The translations under genes and the position numbers were made by a program. Positions 1 through 5,434 of a stretch of DNA of 6,052 bases are shown in pieces. The notes below the pieces were generated by a model. That model saw nothing but the letters and a program-made list of their open reading frames with translations. It ran no database searches and was not told where the DNA came from. Numbering within the stretch: position 1 is the stretch's first letter; every line of letters begins with the position of its first letter. The stretch comes from Nitrosopumilales archaeon CG_4_9_14_0_2_um_filter_34_16 (GTDB lineage: Archaea; Thermoproteota; Nitrososphaeria; Nitrososphaerales; Nitrosopumilaceae), in assembly GCA_002788515.1 (NCBI GenBank), contig PFRJ01000114.1:1-6052 (forward strand). Reading direction: 5' to 3'.

Positions 1-1202
1 TTAGGATGTTTTGGCTCGATTGCAATTTGAACAACAGGTTCTGAAACATAGTGCACCCCCTCAAACACCGGAATGTCTTTAATTGAAGATAATGTGTTTC
101 CTGCTCTGCATTCAGTTAATCCAAGCAATGCGGGAATGTTTCCAGCTCCCAATTCTCCTACTTGTTCTCTTTGGTTTCCCATAAAGAAATTAACAGATTG
201 AATTCTTGCTTCTTTTTTCTCATCTATGATATGGATAGTTTGACCATCTTTGATAGTGCCAGAAAATAATCGTCCAATGGCGACAGGGCCTGCTGCAGGA
301 TCCAACACCATATTTACCACCATCATAATTGTTGGGCCATCATCACTGCAGGCCAATAACGCTTTTCCAACATCAGAATTCAAATCACCTTTCCAGATTT
401 GTGGAATTCTGTATTGAACTGCTTGAGCAGGTGCCGGATGATGTTTAACAACCATTCCAAGAACTGCATCAGCTAGTGGTGCCCTCTCTACAAGATCAGA
501 TACTTTTTCATTGGTATAAGCATCAATTACATCTTTGAATGTGATTCCTCTCTCTTTCATAATATCTACATTAATTGCCCATCGGTCTTTTGCAGAACCA
601 AATGTTACGCTTGCATCCTGAATTGAGACTTTCCATTTTTCTTTGAATTCAGGTTCTGCGTATGTGTCAATTAATTGATTAAAGTTTGAAACTACTTCTG
701 CCAACTGGGCTTGCATTTTTTCAGGAGTCAAACGGAGTTCTTTGATAAGTCTGTCTACTTTGTTGATAAACAAAACAGGCCTCACCCTTTCTTCAAGGGC
801 CATTCTAGTCACAGTCTCAGTTTGAGTCATGATTCCTTCTACTGAATCACATACCACTACTGCACCGTCAATTGCCCTAAGGCTTCGAATCACCCTTCCA
901 CTAAAATCTACGTGACCTGGAGTGTCAATCATGTTGATGACATATTCTTGACCTTTTTGAGTGAAAAGTAATGTTACGTTAGCTTGGTAAATTGTAATTC
1001 CTCTTTGTTGTTCCTCTTTATCAAAATCCATTGCAAGTGCTTTTCCAGCAGCTGATGGTGCAATAATTCCAGAGTATGCCAAAAGGCTGTCACTCATTGT
1101 TGTCTTTCCATGATCTACGTGAGCAATGACACCAAAGTTACGGATGTTTGCCTTGTTCTTGATAATCTTCATAACCTCAGCAGTTGACTTGAATTTTGCC
1201 AT
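1..1202 (-). CDS. fusA: Translation elongation factor 2 (EF-2), N-terminal 400 residues, cut by window edge
   Basis: EF-2 is the cytoplasmic GTPase that drives ribosomal translocation. All GTPase motifs are visible: G1 AHVDHGKTT at residues 27-35, G2 RGITI at 67-71, G3 DTPGH at 93-97, G4 NKVD at 147-150 and a G5-like GSAK at 202-205. Beyond about residue 290 the sequence continues into domain II, with VAIGRLFSGTIKDG and GAGNIPALLG, and it breaks off in IEPKHP, where domain III begins. Family members are about 730 residues, so roughly 330 are missing past position 1, including the region that carries the diphthamide histidine. The overall form is archaeal EF-2 rather than bacterial EF-G. The start ATG at 1202 gives the usual archaeal N-terminus and has a TATA-like box about 27 bases upstream, so the mRNA is probably leaderless. 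The SIS-domain gene lies 48 bases upstream on the same strand. The symbol fusA follows archaeal annotation usage. The identification is secure. Confidence 0.97.
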   Translation of the reverse strand, partial: MAKFKSTAEVMKIIKNKANIRNFGVIAHVDHGKTTMSDSLLAYSGIIAPSAAGKALAMDFDKEEQQRGITIYQANVTLLFTQKGQEYVINMIDTPGHVDFSGRVIRSLRAIDGAVVVCDSVEGIMTQTETVTRMALEERVRPVLFINKVDRLIKELRLTPEKMQAQLAEVVSNFNQLIDTYAEPEFKEKWKVSIQDASVTFGSAKDRWAINVDIMKERGITFKDVIDAYTNEKVSDLVERAPLADAVLGMVVKHHPAPAQAVQYRIPQIWKGDLNSDVGKALLACSDDGPTIMMVVNMVLDPAAGPVAIGRLFSGTIKDGQTIHIIDEKKEARIQSVNFFMGNQREQVGELGAGNIPALLGLTECRAGNTLSSIKDIPVFEGVHYVSEPVVQIAIEPKHP

Positions 1203-1225
1203 ATTCGAAAAACTTTGGATTCAGG

Positions 1226-1232
1226 TATTAAA
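1226..1232 (-). promoter_or_regulatory. TATA-like box of the EF-2 gene
   Basis: Read on the minus strand this is TTTAATA, centred about 27 bases upstream of the EF-2 ATG at 1202. That spacing would place transcription initiation at or next to the start codon, so the message would be leaderless. No Shine-Dalgarno sequence is visible in the 48-base gap. The box suggests EF-2 has its own promoter rather than depending only on read-through from the SIS gene. Confidence 0.5.
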
Positions 1233-1250
1233 CCTTAGCCTTCTAAAAGA

Positions 1251-2153
1251 TCAGTAAATCATTTGGTTTGAGACATTACGGATATTTTTTTCCGTAACAA
1301 AATGACATTCTTTCTTTCTTTTCTTTTTAGCCTCATAAAGCGGCAGTAATTGCGAAAGAAAAGTGCAGTAGATCACTTGAGATAATTTTTCAGAAGGAAT
1401 GTCAGGACGGAGTACATTAATGCCAATTTTTTTGAGATTTTTTTCTAATTGTGTGACATGAGGATTTTTTGTCTCAAAAATTATTACAGTATCTCCTTTT
1501 TTAACAGAAAACAACTCCATGTGAGAGAATTGTTCAATTCTAGAATAATGAACATCGTATCCCAGAATTTCATAAAACTTTGCAGCGCAATACATGGCCA
1601 ATGGAAACGTATACTGATTACCCAAAACAAAAAGTCTCTTTGAGATTTTTGCTTTTTTAGAAAATGATAGAGATTTTTCAAATAGTAGATTCTTTGGAAT
1701 TTGGATGTTTTTAACAAGAGAGATACAAGTCAAGGCACTATCCAAAAAAGAGATGCTACCTGCAGTAAAAACACCGTTGTTAGGGGATGAGAGCAAGATT
1801 ACCCTATCAGATACGCTTGCCAATCGGCTCTGAGATTTGGAGGTAACTGCAATTGCTTTTTTTGCAATCTTTGCAGTCTTGATATTAGTTATTGTGTTTC
1901 CAGAGACAGATATAAAATAGATGTGCTTTGATTTTACCAGATGTTTATTTTGATACAAGTCTAGCGGATCCATTGCTTTTACTGCACCATCAGAAAAAGA
2001 TTCAGCAAGCATTGCTGACACTAAAGAGTCGCCACTGCCACAGAAGATTGTTTTCTTTTGTGAATTAATTGAGAGTGCTTTTTGTTTTTTAAATGATTTT
2101 AAAAATCCTAATTGAAGGAGGATATCTTTTTCATATGCTTCAAGAGAATTCAT
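1251..2153 (-). CDS. Protein with two SIS domains, probable sugar-phosphate isomerase or binding protein
   Basis: This 300-residue protein has two SIS (sugar isomerase) modules. The first spans about residues 33-125, with the phosphate-binding style motifs CGSGDSL (38-44) and SVSGNT (82-87), then AVTSKSQSRLA (102-112). The second spans about 172-290, beginning KRLFVLGNQYTFPLA, with EQFSHMELF at 207-215, where archaeal phosphoglucose/phosphomannose isomerases and GlmS-type isomerases carry catalytic Glu/His residues. Family knowledge suggests aldose-ketose isomerisation of a hexose phosphate or amino-sugar phosphate, but the substrate cannot be read from the sequence. It has no glutaminase domain, so it is not a full GlmS. 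The start ATG at 2153 has a TATA-like box about 23 bases upstream and is divergent from the mqnD-like gene. The tail (from about residue 275) is very basic. The fold is likely; the exact function is uncertain. Confidence 0.8.
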   Translation of the reverse strand: MNSLEAYEKDILLQLGFLKSFKKQKALSINSQKKTIFCGSGDSLVSAMLAESFSDGAVKAMDPLDLYQNKHLVKSKHIYFISVSGNTITNIKTAKIAKKAIAVTSKSQSRLASVSDRVILLSSPNNGVFTAGSISFLDSALTCISLVKNIQIPKNLLFEKSLSFSKKAKISKRLFVLGNQYTFPLAMYCAAKFYEILGYDVHYSRIEQFSHMELFSVKKGDTVIIFETKNPHVTQLEKNLKKIGINVLRPDIPSEKLSQVIYCTFLSQLLPLYEAKKKRKKECHFVTEKNIRNVSNQMIY

Positions 2154-2170
2154 AATTTCAAATATTTTCT

Positions 2171-2181
2171 TACATATATTA
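2171..2181 (-). promoter_or_regulatory. TATA-like box of the SIS-domain gene
   Basis: On the minus strand this reads TAATATATGTA, centred about 23 bases upstream of the ATG at 2153, fitting a leaderless or nearly leaderless archaeal transcript. It lies in the 83-base divergent region shared with the mqnD-like gene, which has its own box on the other strand. Confidence 0.5.
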
Positions 2182-2206
2182 GAAAAACGATTTGATGCAG
2201 GTTTTG

Positions 2207-2216
2207 ATATTTATTA
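2207..2216 (+). promoter_or_regulatory. TATA-like box of the mqnD-like gene
   Basis: The sequence ATATTTATTA is centred about 26 bases upstream of the ATG at 2237, the spacing expected if transcription starts at the start codon. No Shine-Dalgarno sequence precedes the gene. The ATG at 2233 is out of frame. Confidence 0.5.
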
Positions 2217-2236
2217 CGAGAATTTAGGAAAAATGC

Positions 2237-3064
2237 ATGGAAATTTCTGTAGGACATACACCTGATTCAGATGATGCATTCATGTTTTATGGAATGTTTA
2301 CAGGTAAAGTTCCATCACCAGATTTTAAAGTAAATCATGTGATTGAAGACATTGAGAAATTAAATCGTAAAGCAACAAACCCAGAATTAGACGTCACTGC
2401 AGTTTCAGTTCATGCATGCGCATACATCCCAGGATACACAGTATTGAGAAGCGGTGGAAGTTTTGGGATAAATTATGGACCAATAGTTACTGCAAAAAAG
2501 CAAATGTCAATAGATGAAATAAAAAAATCAAAAATTGCAATACCTGGCAAAATGACGTCAGCGTTCTTGCTATTGCAATTAATGATTGGAAAATTTGATT
2601 ACGTTGAAATGAACTTCAGCGATATTCCAGAAGCTGTCAAATCAGGCAAAGTCGACGTAGGCCTAGTTATTCATGAGACCCAATTGTCATACGAGCAAGA
2701 GGGAAATGTCAAAATTTTAGATGTGGGCGAATGGTGGAATAAAACGACTAACGGACTACCAGTTCCACTTGGAATCAATGTGATGCGAACAGATTTGGGC
2801 ATGGAAAACATTGTAAAATTCGATAAATATCTACAAGCATCAATTGAATTTGGATTAGCAAATTTTGATGACGCATTAGAATATGCGATGCAGTATGCTA
2901 GAGGAAAAGACCATGATTTGATTGAGAAATTCGTAAAAATGTATGTAAATCATGTAACTGTCAATATGGGAGATTCTGGGGAAGAATCAATCAGAAGACT
3001 GTTTGAAATGGCAAAAGAGAAAGGACTTGTGCCAGATTTTGAAATCAGTATTGCCAGCAAGTAA
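2237..3064 (+). CDS. mqnD: MqnD-like 1,4-dihydroxy-6-naphthoate synthase (futalosine menaquinone pathway)
   Basis: MqnD converts cyclic dehypoxanthine futalosine to 1,4-dihydroxy-6-naphthoate, the last known step before prenylation in the futalosine route to menaquinone; it acts in the cytosol. The 275-residue length fits the family, which has a fold like periplasmic binding proteins. Recognisable parts are the N-terminal GHTPDSDDAFMFYG (6-19), IEDIEKLN (36-43), LRSGGSFG (70-77), GPI (81-83), AIPGKMTSAFLLL (101-113), LVIHETQLSYE (143-153) with His146 at the position of the catalytic histidine, LDVGEWW (161-167) and GLPVPLGIN (173-181). There is no signal peptide, which argues against a transporter binding protein. 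The N-terminal motif differs from the SPCPNDTF of well-studied MqnD, so it belongs to a divergent branch. A 103-residue gene follows after 5 bases, probably in the same mRNA. The homologous MqnA is the main alternative, but the motifs favour MqnD. Confidence 0.85.
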   Translation: MEISVGHTPDSDDAFMFYGMFTGKVPSPDFKVNHVIEDIEKLNRKATNPELDVTAVSVHACAYIPGYTVLRSGGSFGINYGPIVTAKKQMSIDEIKKSKIAIPGKMTSAFLLLQLMIGKFDYVEMNFSDIPEAVKSGKVDVGLVIHETQLSYEQEGNVKILDVGEWWNKTTNGLPVPLGINVMRTDLGMENIVKFDKYLQASIEFGLANFDDALEYAMQYARGKDHDLIEKFVKMYVNHVTVNMGDSGEESIRRLFEMAKEKGLVPDFEISIASK

Positions 3065-3069
3065 TTATA

Positions 3070-3381
3070 GTGCAAAAAAAAATAGTGATTATGGGAGACG
3101 GCATAGGTGGAGCAGTTATTTCAATTCTTACAAACAATGCTTTTGAGTTATTAATCAGCCATACAAGAAAAGACAATCAAGAACAATACGGAAAAATTGA
3201 AAAAATCATTATGAGTAAAATCGATGATCCAGAACATCCCCAATATGAAGAAAAGACAAAAGAAGATTTAGAGCGTGCATTAAAAGGGAAATTCGTTTCA
3301 TGCAATGTACAATATAGAGATGAAAATACAGATGCACTAGTGTGTAATGTCTTTGTTCAAAGACCACCTGAAGGATTCTAA
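3070..3381 (+). CDS. Uncharacterised 103-residue protein downstream of mqnD
   Basis: I do not recognise this family. The protein starts with a hydrophobic strand followed by a glycine-rich stretch, IVIMGDGIGGAV (residues 5-16), which resembles the GxGxxG fingerprint of FAD- or NAD-binding Rossmann folds. The rest is short, charged and apparently alpha/beta, with cysteines at about 78 and 91, and does not continue as a full dinucleotide-binding enzyme. The chosen start is GTG at 3070, only 5 bases after the mqnD stop; an internal ATG at 3091 would remove most of the first strand and is less likely. The tight spacing implies co-transcription with mqnD, and perhaps a role near menaquinone synthesis, but that is inference from position only. 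It has no signal peptide or membrane segment. Codon use resembles the neighbours. Confidence 0.75.
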   Translation: MQKKIVIMGDGIGGAVISILTNNAFELLISHTRKDNQEQYGKIEKIIMSKIDDPEHPQYEEKTKEDLERALKGKFVSCNVQYRDENTDALVCNVFVQRPPEGF

Positions 3382-3396
3382 AATTTGTGAAATACC

Positions 3397-3404
3397 TAAT
3401 ATAT
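3397..3404 (+). promoter_or_regulatory. TATA-like box of the small membrane protein gene
   Basis: TAATATAT is centred about 28 bases upstream of the ATG at 3429 within the 47-base gap after the preceding stop. The position fits a separate leaderless transcript for the membrane protein gene, although read-through from the mqnD unit is also possible. Confidence 0.45.
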
Positions 3405-3428
3405 GATGGAATGCAATTATAATTTAAT

Positions 3429-3704
3429 ATGGTTCTTGTAGATAAAAAAATTCTAAGTGGAGGATTAGCAATGATCAGCGTGGGAATTTTACTCGTTTTT
3501 GTCTTTGCAGAACAACCAACAGGTCAAGCAGGAATGACTGAAGAAGAGATAATTGATTTGATGATAGCAGAAGACGAAAATCAAGCTTATCAGTTATTGT
3601 CAGGCATTTTAATCGGAATAGGGTTTTTGTTAGTTTTGATAAGTTTTGGCGCAAGAAGAAAAAAAGGCAGTGCCAAAAGAACAGAAAAAAAACATGCAGA
3701 ATAA
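3429..3704 (+). CDS. Small protein with two membrane segments, function unknown
   Basis: This 91-residue protein has two hydrophobic segments, about residues 9-27 (SGGLAMISVGILLVFVF core) and 56-74 (LLSGILIGIGFLLVLISFG core). They are joined by an acidic loop of roughly 28 residues rich in Glu and Asp. The C-terminal tail after residue 75 is strongly basic (RRKK, KR, KK). By the positive-inside rule both ends should be cytoplasmic and the acidic loop external. No enzyme motif, cysteine pair or heme-binding motif is visible, so no function can be given. The ATG at 3429 has a TATA-like box at suitable spacing. The gene ends 6 bases from the convergent zinc-ribbon gene. Coding is supported by the coherent membrane topology and close fit to its neighbours. 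Confidence 0.75.
   Translation: MVLVDKKILSGGLAMISVGILLVFVFAEQPTGQAGMTEEEIIDLMIAEDENQAYQLLSGILIGIGFLLVLISFGARRKKGSAKRTEKKHAE
3685..3692 (-). terminator. T-run, likely terminator of the zinc-ribbon gene
   Basis: Eight consecutive T residues on the minus strand begin about 19 bases past the zinc-ribbon stop and lie inside the 3' end of the convergent membrane protein gene. Archaeal transcription commonly terminates at T-runs without a hairpin, which is the basis for this call. Confidence 0.45.
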
Positions 3705-3710
3705 CATGTA

Positions 3711-3821
3711 TTAACGATATAAATCGAATTTCTTTTTACAATTACCACAGAATTTTTGTTTAGTTTTCTTACTTTCTGTGCCTAAATCAGTTCCACATCG
3801 ATCACATTTGGTTTTAATCAT
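3711..3821 (-). CDS. 36-residue zinc-ribbon protein
   Basis: A short minus-strand ORF encodes 36 residues with two CxxC knuckles, CDRC at residues 6-9 and CGNC at 25-28, separated by 15 residues. The rest is mostly basic (KKTKQK, KKKF). This is the classic four-cysteine zinc-ribbon arrangement, typical of small nucleic-acid-binding or protein-binding archaeal proteins and of zinc ribbons in ribosomal or transcription proteins. The exact role is not known. The ATG at 3821 overlaps by 8 bases the stop of an 11-codon ORF that starts at 3849, so translation might be coupled. An upstream in-frame TTG at 3845 would add only eight residues. It faces the membrane protein gene tail-to-tail with a 6-base gap. 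Four well-spaced cysteines in such a short frame are unlikely by chance. Confidence 0.72.
   Translation of the reverse strand: MIKTKCDRCGTDLGTESKKTKQKFCGNCKKKFDLYR
3729..3737 (+). terminator. T-rich run, likely terminator of the membrane protein gene
   Basis: TTTCTTTTT on the plus strand starts 25 bases after the membrane protein stop and lies within the convergent zinc-ribbon gene. It is a plausible archaeal T-run terminator, mirrored by a run on the other strand at 3685-3692. Confidence 0.4.
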
Positions 3822-3849
3822 ATTTTGGTTCCAACTTGAATTCAATCAT
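3814..3849 (-). CDS. Possible 11-residue leader ORF overlapping the zinc-ribbon start
   Basis: An ATG at 3849 opens a frame of 11 codons (MIEFKLEPKYD, then TAA). Its stop region overlaps the ATG of the zinc-ribbon gene in the 8-base string ATGATTAA. A TATA-like box at 3871-3879 is centred 26 bases upstream of this ATG rather than of the zinc-ribbon ATG. If transcription starts at 3849, the small ORF would be read leaderless and its termination could deliver ribosomes to the zinc-ribbon start. It is too short for composition to prove coding, so it may be chance. It does not resemble a known attenuator peptide. Confidence 0.3.
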   Translation of the reverse strand: MIEFKLEPKYD

Positions 3850-3870
3850 AGTATCTTGGCTTTGAATATC

Positions 3871-3879
3871 GATTATATC
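3871..3879 (-). promoter_or_regulatory. TATA-like box upstream of the leader ORF and zinc-ribbon gene
   Basis: On the minus strand this reads GATATAATC. It is centred about 26 bases from the ATG at 3849 and 54 bases from the zinc-ribbon ATG at 3821. The spacing therefore predicts a message with either a 28-base leader or a leaderless small ORF ahead of the zinc ribbon. Confidence 0.4.
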
Positions 3880-3925
3880 ATTGATTGGATTTGCACGGCA
3901 ATAAAATATTAAAAAAAGTACAGAA

Positions 3926-3938
3926 GATATTATTAATC
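3926..3938 (+). promoter_or_regulatory. TATA-like box of the thiamine-binding protein gene
   Basis: GATATTATTAATC is centred about 28 bases upstream of the TTG at 3960, consistent with a transcript that begins at or just before that codon. A second AT-rich candidate lies at about 3903-3914 and would give a leader of roughly 25 bases. Confidence 0.4.
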
Positions 3939-3959
3939 AAAAAACAATCATGAAATATC

Positions 3960-4265
3960 TTGATTCAAGCTGAAATCAGCATATATCCAATGGCCACTAG
4001 AACTACCAGTGCCAGTTTTTACATTGCAAAGGCAATAGAATCAATTCAAAAAATAGACAATCTCAGATATGAGATCAATGCAATGGGGACAATTTTAGAG
4101 TCAGATAATATGGATGTTATCAATTTGGCTACAAAACAAATGATGGAGACGGTTCATAATTTAGGTATTGCCAGAGTAGAAGTAATAATCAAAATAGATT
4201 CAAGAAGAGACAAACATGCCAAAATGGAAGAAAAGATAGAATCGATTAAAAAACAATTAAGTTAG
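3960..4265 (+). CDS. MTH1187-family thiamine-binding protein (UPF0045)
   Basis: This 101-residue protein matches the MTH1187/YqgV family of small ferredoxin-like proteins that bind thiamine; they act as cytosolic multimers and their physiological role is poorly defined. The family layout is visible: IQAEISIYPMATRTTSASFY at the N-terminus (residues 2-21), AKAIESI (23-29), MGTILESDN (42-50) and the late strand VEVIIKIDSRRDKH (73-86). Length is as usual. The frame contains a TGA at 3951-3953, so the only start that keeps the first strand is the TTG at 3960; the ATG at 3990 would delete it. The ATG at 3950 is in another frame. The gene is divergent from the zinc ribbon and converges on mqnE with a 4-base overlap. 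No thiamine riboswitch is seen upstream. Function in thiamine storage or sensing is inferred from the family. Confidence 0.88.
   Translation: MIQAEISIYPMATRTTSASFYIAKAIESIQKIDNLRYEINAMGTILESDNMDVINLATKQMMETVHNLGIARVEVIIKIDSRRDKHAKMEEKIESIKKQLS
4248..4253 (-). terminator. T-run, likely terminator of mqnE
   Basis: Six T residues on the minus strand begin 9 bases past the mqnE stop codon, inside the last codons of the convergent thiamine-binding protein gene. A T-run of this length can end archaeal transcription. No hairpin precedes it. Confidence 0.4.
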
Positions 4266-5380
4266 AATTTTTTTAAAATTCCAAAATGAGTATTTCTTTG
4301 AGCTGGAATGCGTCCGATTTCTTTAACCATCGTTGCCAGTTCTTCAACAGATGAAGATGTTGCTTTTCCAGCTGCACGGTAAATCTCCTCAGAAAAAGCA
4401 GTTCCAACCAAATCACTACCTCCATTAGATAATGCAACTTGCGCCAGTTTCTTGCCATATGCAACCCAGTAAACAGAAATGTTATTCAGAACATTTGCAA
4501 GCATTAACCTAGACAAAGCAATGATTTTCAAATCATATACAGATGAGCATTCATTATTTACTAAATGTTCTTGTTCTAGCTCAGTATTATCTAGGCTGAA
4601 TTTTAAAGGAATTAGTGTTATGAAACCGTTGGTTTTCTTTTGTAACTCACGAATCTTGATCAGATGATCAACAATGTGTTCAGGTTTTTCAATATGACCA
4701 TAAAGCATTGTGACATTACTTTTGATATTCATGTTGTGAGCTTCTTCTATTACGTCAAGCCATTGTTGTCCAGTGCATTTTCCTCTTACAATTTTTTCTC
4801 GAATTTCTGGATGAAACAGTTCTGCACCACCACCAGGCATAGAATCAAGTCCGGCATCTTTAAGTCGAGACAAAATTTCCTTGGTAGAATTTTTTGTTAA
4901 TTTAGATAAATAAAAAATCTCAGCTGCAGTTAATGCCTTAATGTTAAGCTGTGGATGACTTTTCTTTATTGTTCTCATCATGTCTTCATAATATTCTAAT
5001 GGGAGTTTTGGATGAAATCCGCCTACAATGTGAACCTCAGTTGCACCCATTTGTTTTGCAATACCTACTCTTGTTTCAATTTCTTGAGGGGTCAACGTGT
5101 ATGCATCATCTGCACCATCTTTACGATAAAACGCACACATTTGACAACTAGCAGCGCACACATTGGTATAGTTCATGTAGTATGAGGCAGCAAAAGTTAC
5201 AGTATCGCCAACGAGTTTTTTTCGAGCATTGTCTGCAACGGCTGCAAGTAAGTGTAGATTATCATAATTCATCAATTCAAGCCCATCATTGTAAGAGAGT
5301 TCTTCTCCAGCAATTGCACGATCTAGGGCTTGAGAATCTCTGACTAAATTTTCCAGCATATTGAATTGTTTTCCCATCAT
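4262..5380 (-). CDS. mqnE: Aminofutalosine synthase MqnE, radical SAM enzyme of menaquinone synthesis
   Basis: MqnE joins 3-[(1-carboxyvinyl)oxy]benzoate (the MqnA product) to the adenosyl radical of SAM, giving 6-amino-6-deoxyfutalosine. The 372-residue protein has the radical SAM cluster motif NVCAASCQMCAFYR with cysteines 75, 79 and 82 (CxxxCxxC) binding a [4Fe-4S] cluster. Further family landmarks are EVHIVGGFHPKLPLEYY (115-131), AGLDSMPGGGAELFHP (176-191), SNVTMLYGHIEKPE (221-234) and GFITLIPLKF (252-261). The VGGFHP and PGGGAE forms favour MqnE over the relatives MqnC and CofH. The start is ATG at 5380, with a second ATG directly after it; a TATA-like box lies about 29 bases upstream. 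It is divergent from the C2H2 protein gene and overlaps the thiamine-binding gene by 4 bases. With the mqnD-like gene on the same window it supports a futalosine pathway in this organism. Confidence 0.92.
   Translation of the reverse strand: MMGKQFNMLENLVRDSQALDRAIAGEELSYNDGLELMNYDNLHLLAAVADNARKKLVGDTVTFAASYYMNYTNVCAASCQMCAFYRKDGADDAYTLTPQEIETRVGIAKQMGATEVHIVGGFHPKLPLEYYEDMMRTIKKSHPQLNIKALTAAEIFYLSKLTKNSTKEILSRLKDAGLDSMPGGGAELFHPEIREKIVRGKCTGQQWLDVIEEAHNMNIKSNVTMLYGHIEKPEHIVDHLIKIRELQKKTNGFITLIPLKFSLDNTELEQEHLVNNECSSVYDLKIIALSRLMLANVLNNISVYWVAYGKKLAQVALSNGGSDLVGTAFSEEIYRAAGKATSSSVEELATMVKEIGRIPAQRNTHFGILKKF
4268..4274 (+). terminator. T-run, likely terminator of the thiamine-binding protein gene
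   Basis: Seven T residues begin three bases past the TAG stop at 4263-4265, inside the 3' end of the convergent mqnE gene. This is a typical archaeal intrinsic termination signal, with no hairpin visible before it. Confidence 0.5.
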
Positions 5381-5404
5381 GATATATTCCTTATAGTCTC
5401 AAGA

Positions 5405-5413
5405 GATAAGTAA
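5405..5413 (-). promoter_or_regulatory. TATA-like box of mqnE
   Basis: On the minus strand this reads TTACTTATC, about 29 bases upstream of the mqnE ATG. It lies in the 54-base divergent gap with the C2H2 protein gene. The same segment is also about 26 bases upstream of that gene's ATG at 5435, so both promoters may share it, although it looks more TATA-like on the minus strand. Confidence 0.4.
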
Positions 5414-5434
5414 CCAATCAGAATAGAACAATTA

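Larger units (their letters stand above)
3822..3959. promoter_or_regulatory. Divergent intergenic region between the zinc-ribbon and thiamine-binding genes
   Basis: This 138-base AT-rich stretch separates two outward-reading genes. It holds the TATA-like boxes of both and two very short ORFs (3814-3849 minus, 3950-3973 plus), each of which runs over the start of the gene it precedes. The frame of the minus-strand leader stays open back to about 3934 but has no ATG, GTG or TTG upstream of 3849, so a longer gene is not supported. No tRNA or stable hairpin is apparent. Confidence 0.5.

Noticed and set aside
1449..1717. Short ORFs on both strands within the SIS-domain gene
   Set aside because: They overlap a convincing double-SIS coding frame and show no recognisable features.
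3880..3934. Longer minus-strand frame leading into the 11-codon ORF, with a hydrophobic segment
   Set aside because: It has no ATG, GTG or TTG upstream of 3849 and includes the presumed promoter of both divergent genes, so it is probably open by chance.
4479..5151. Several plus-strand ORFs of 60-80 codons across this stretch
   Set aside because: They are antisense to mqnE, lack family motifs and have poor, cysteine- and phenylalanine-rich composition typical of shadow frames.
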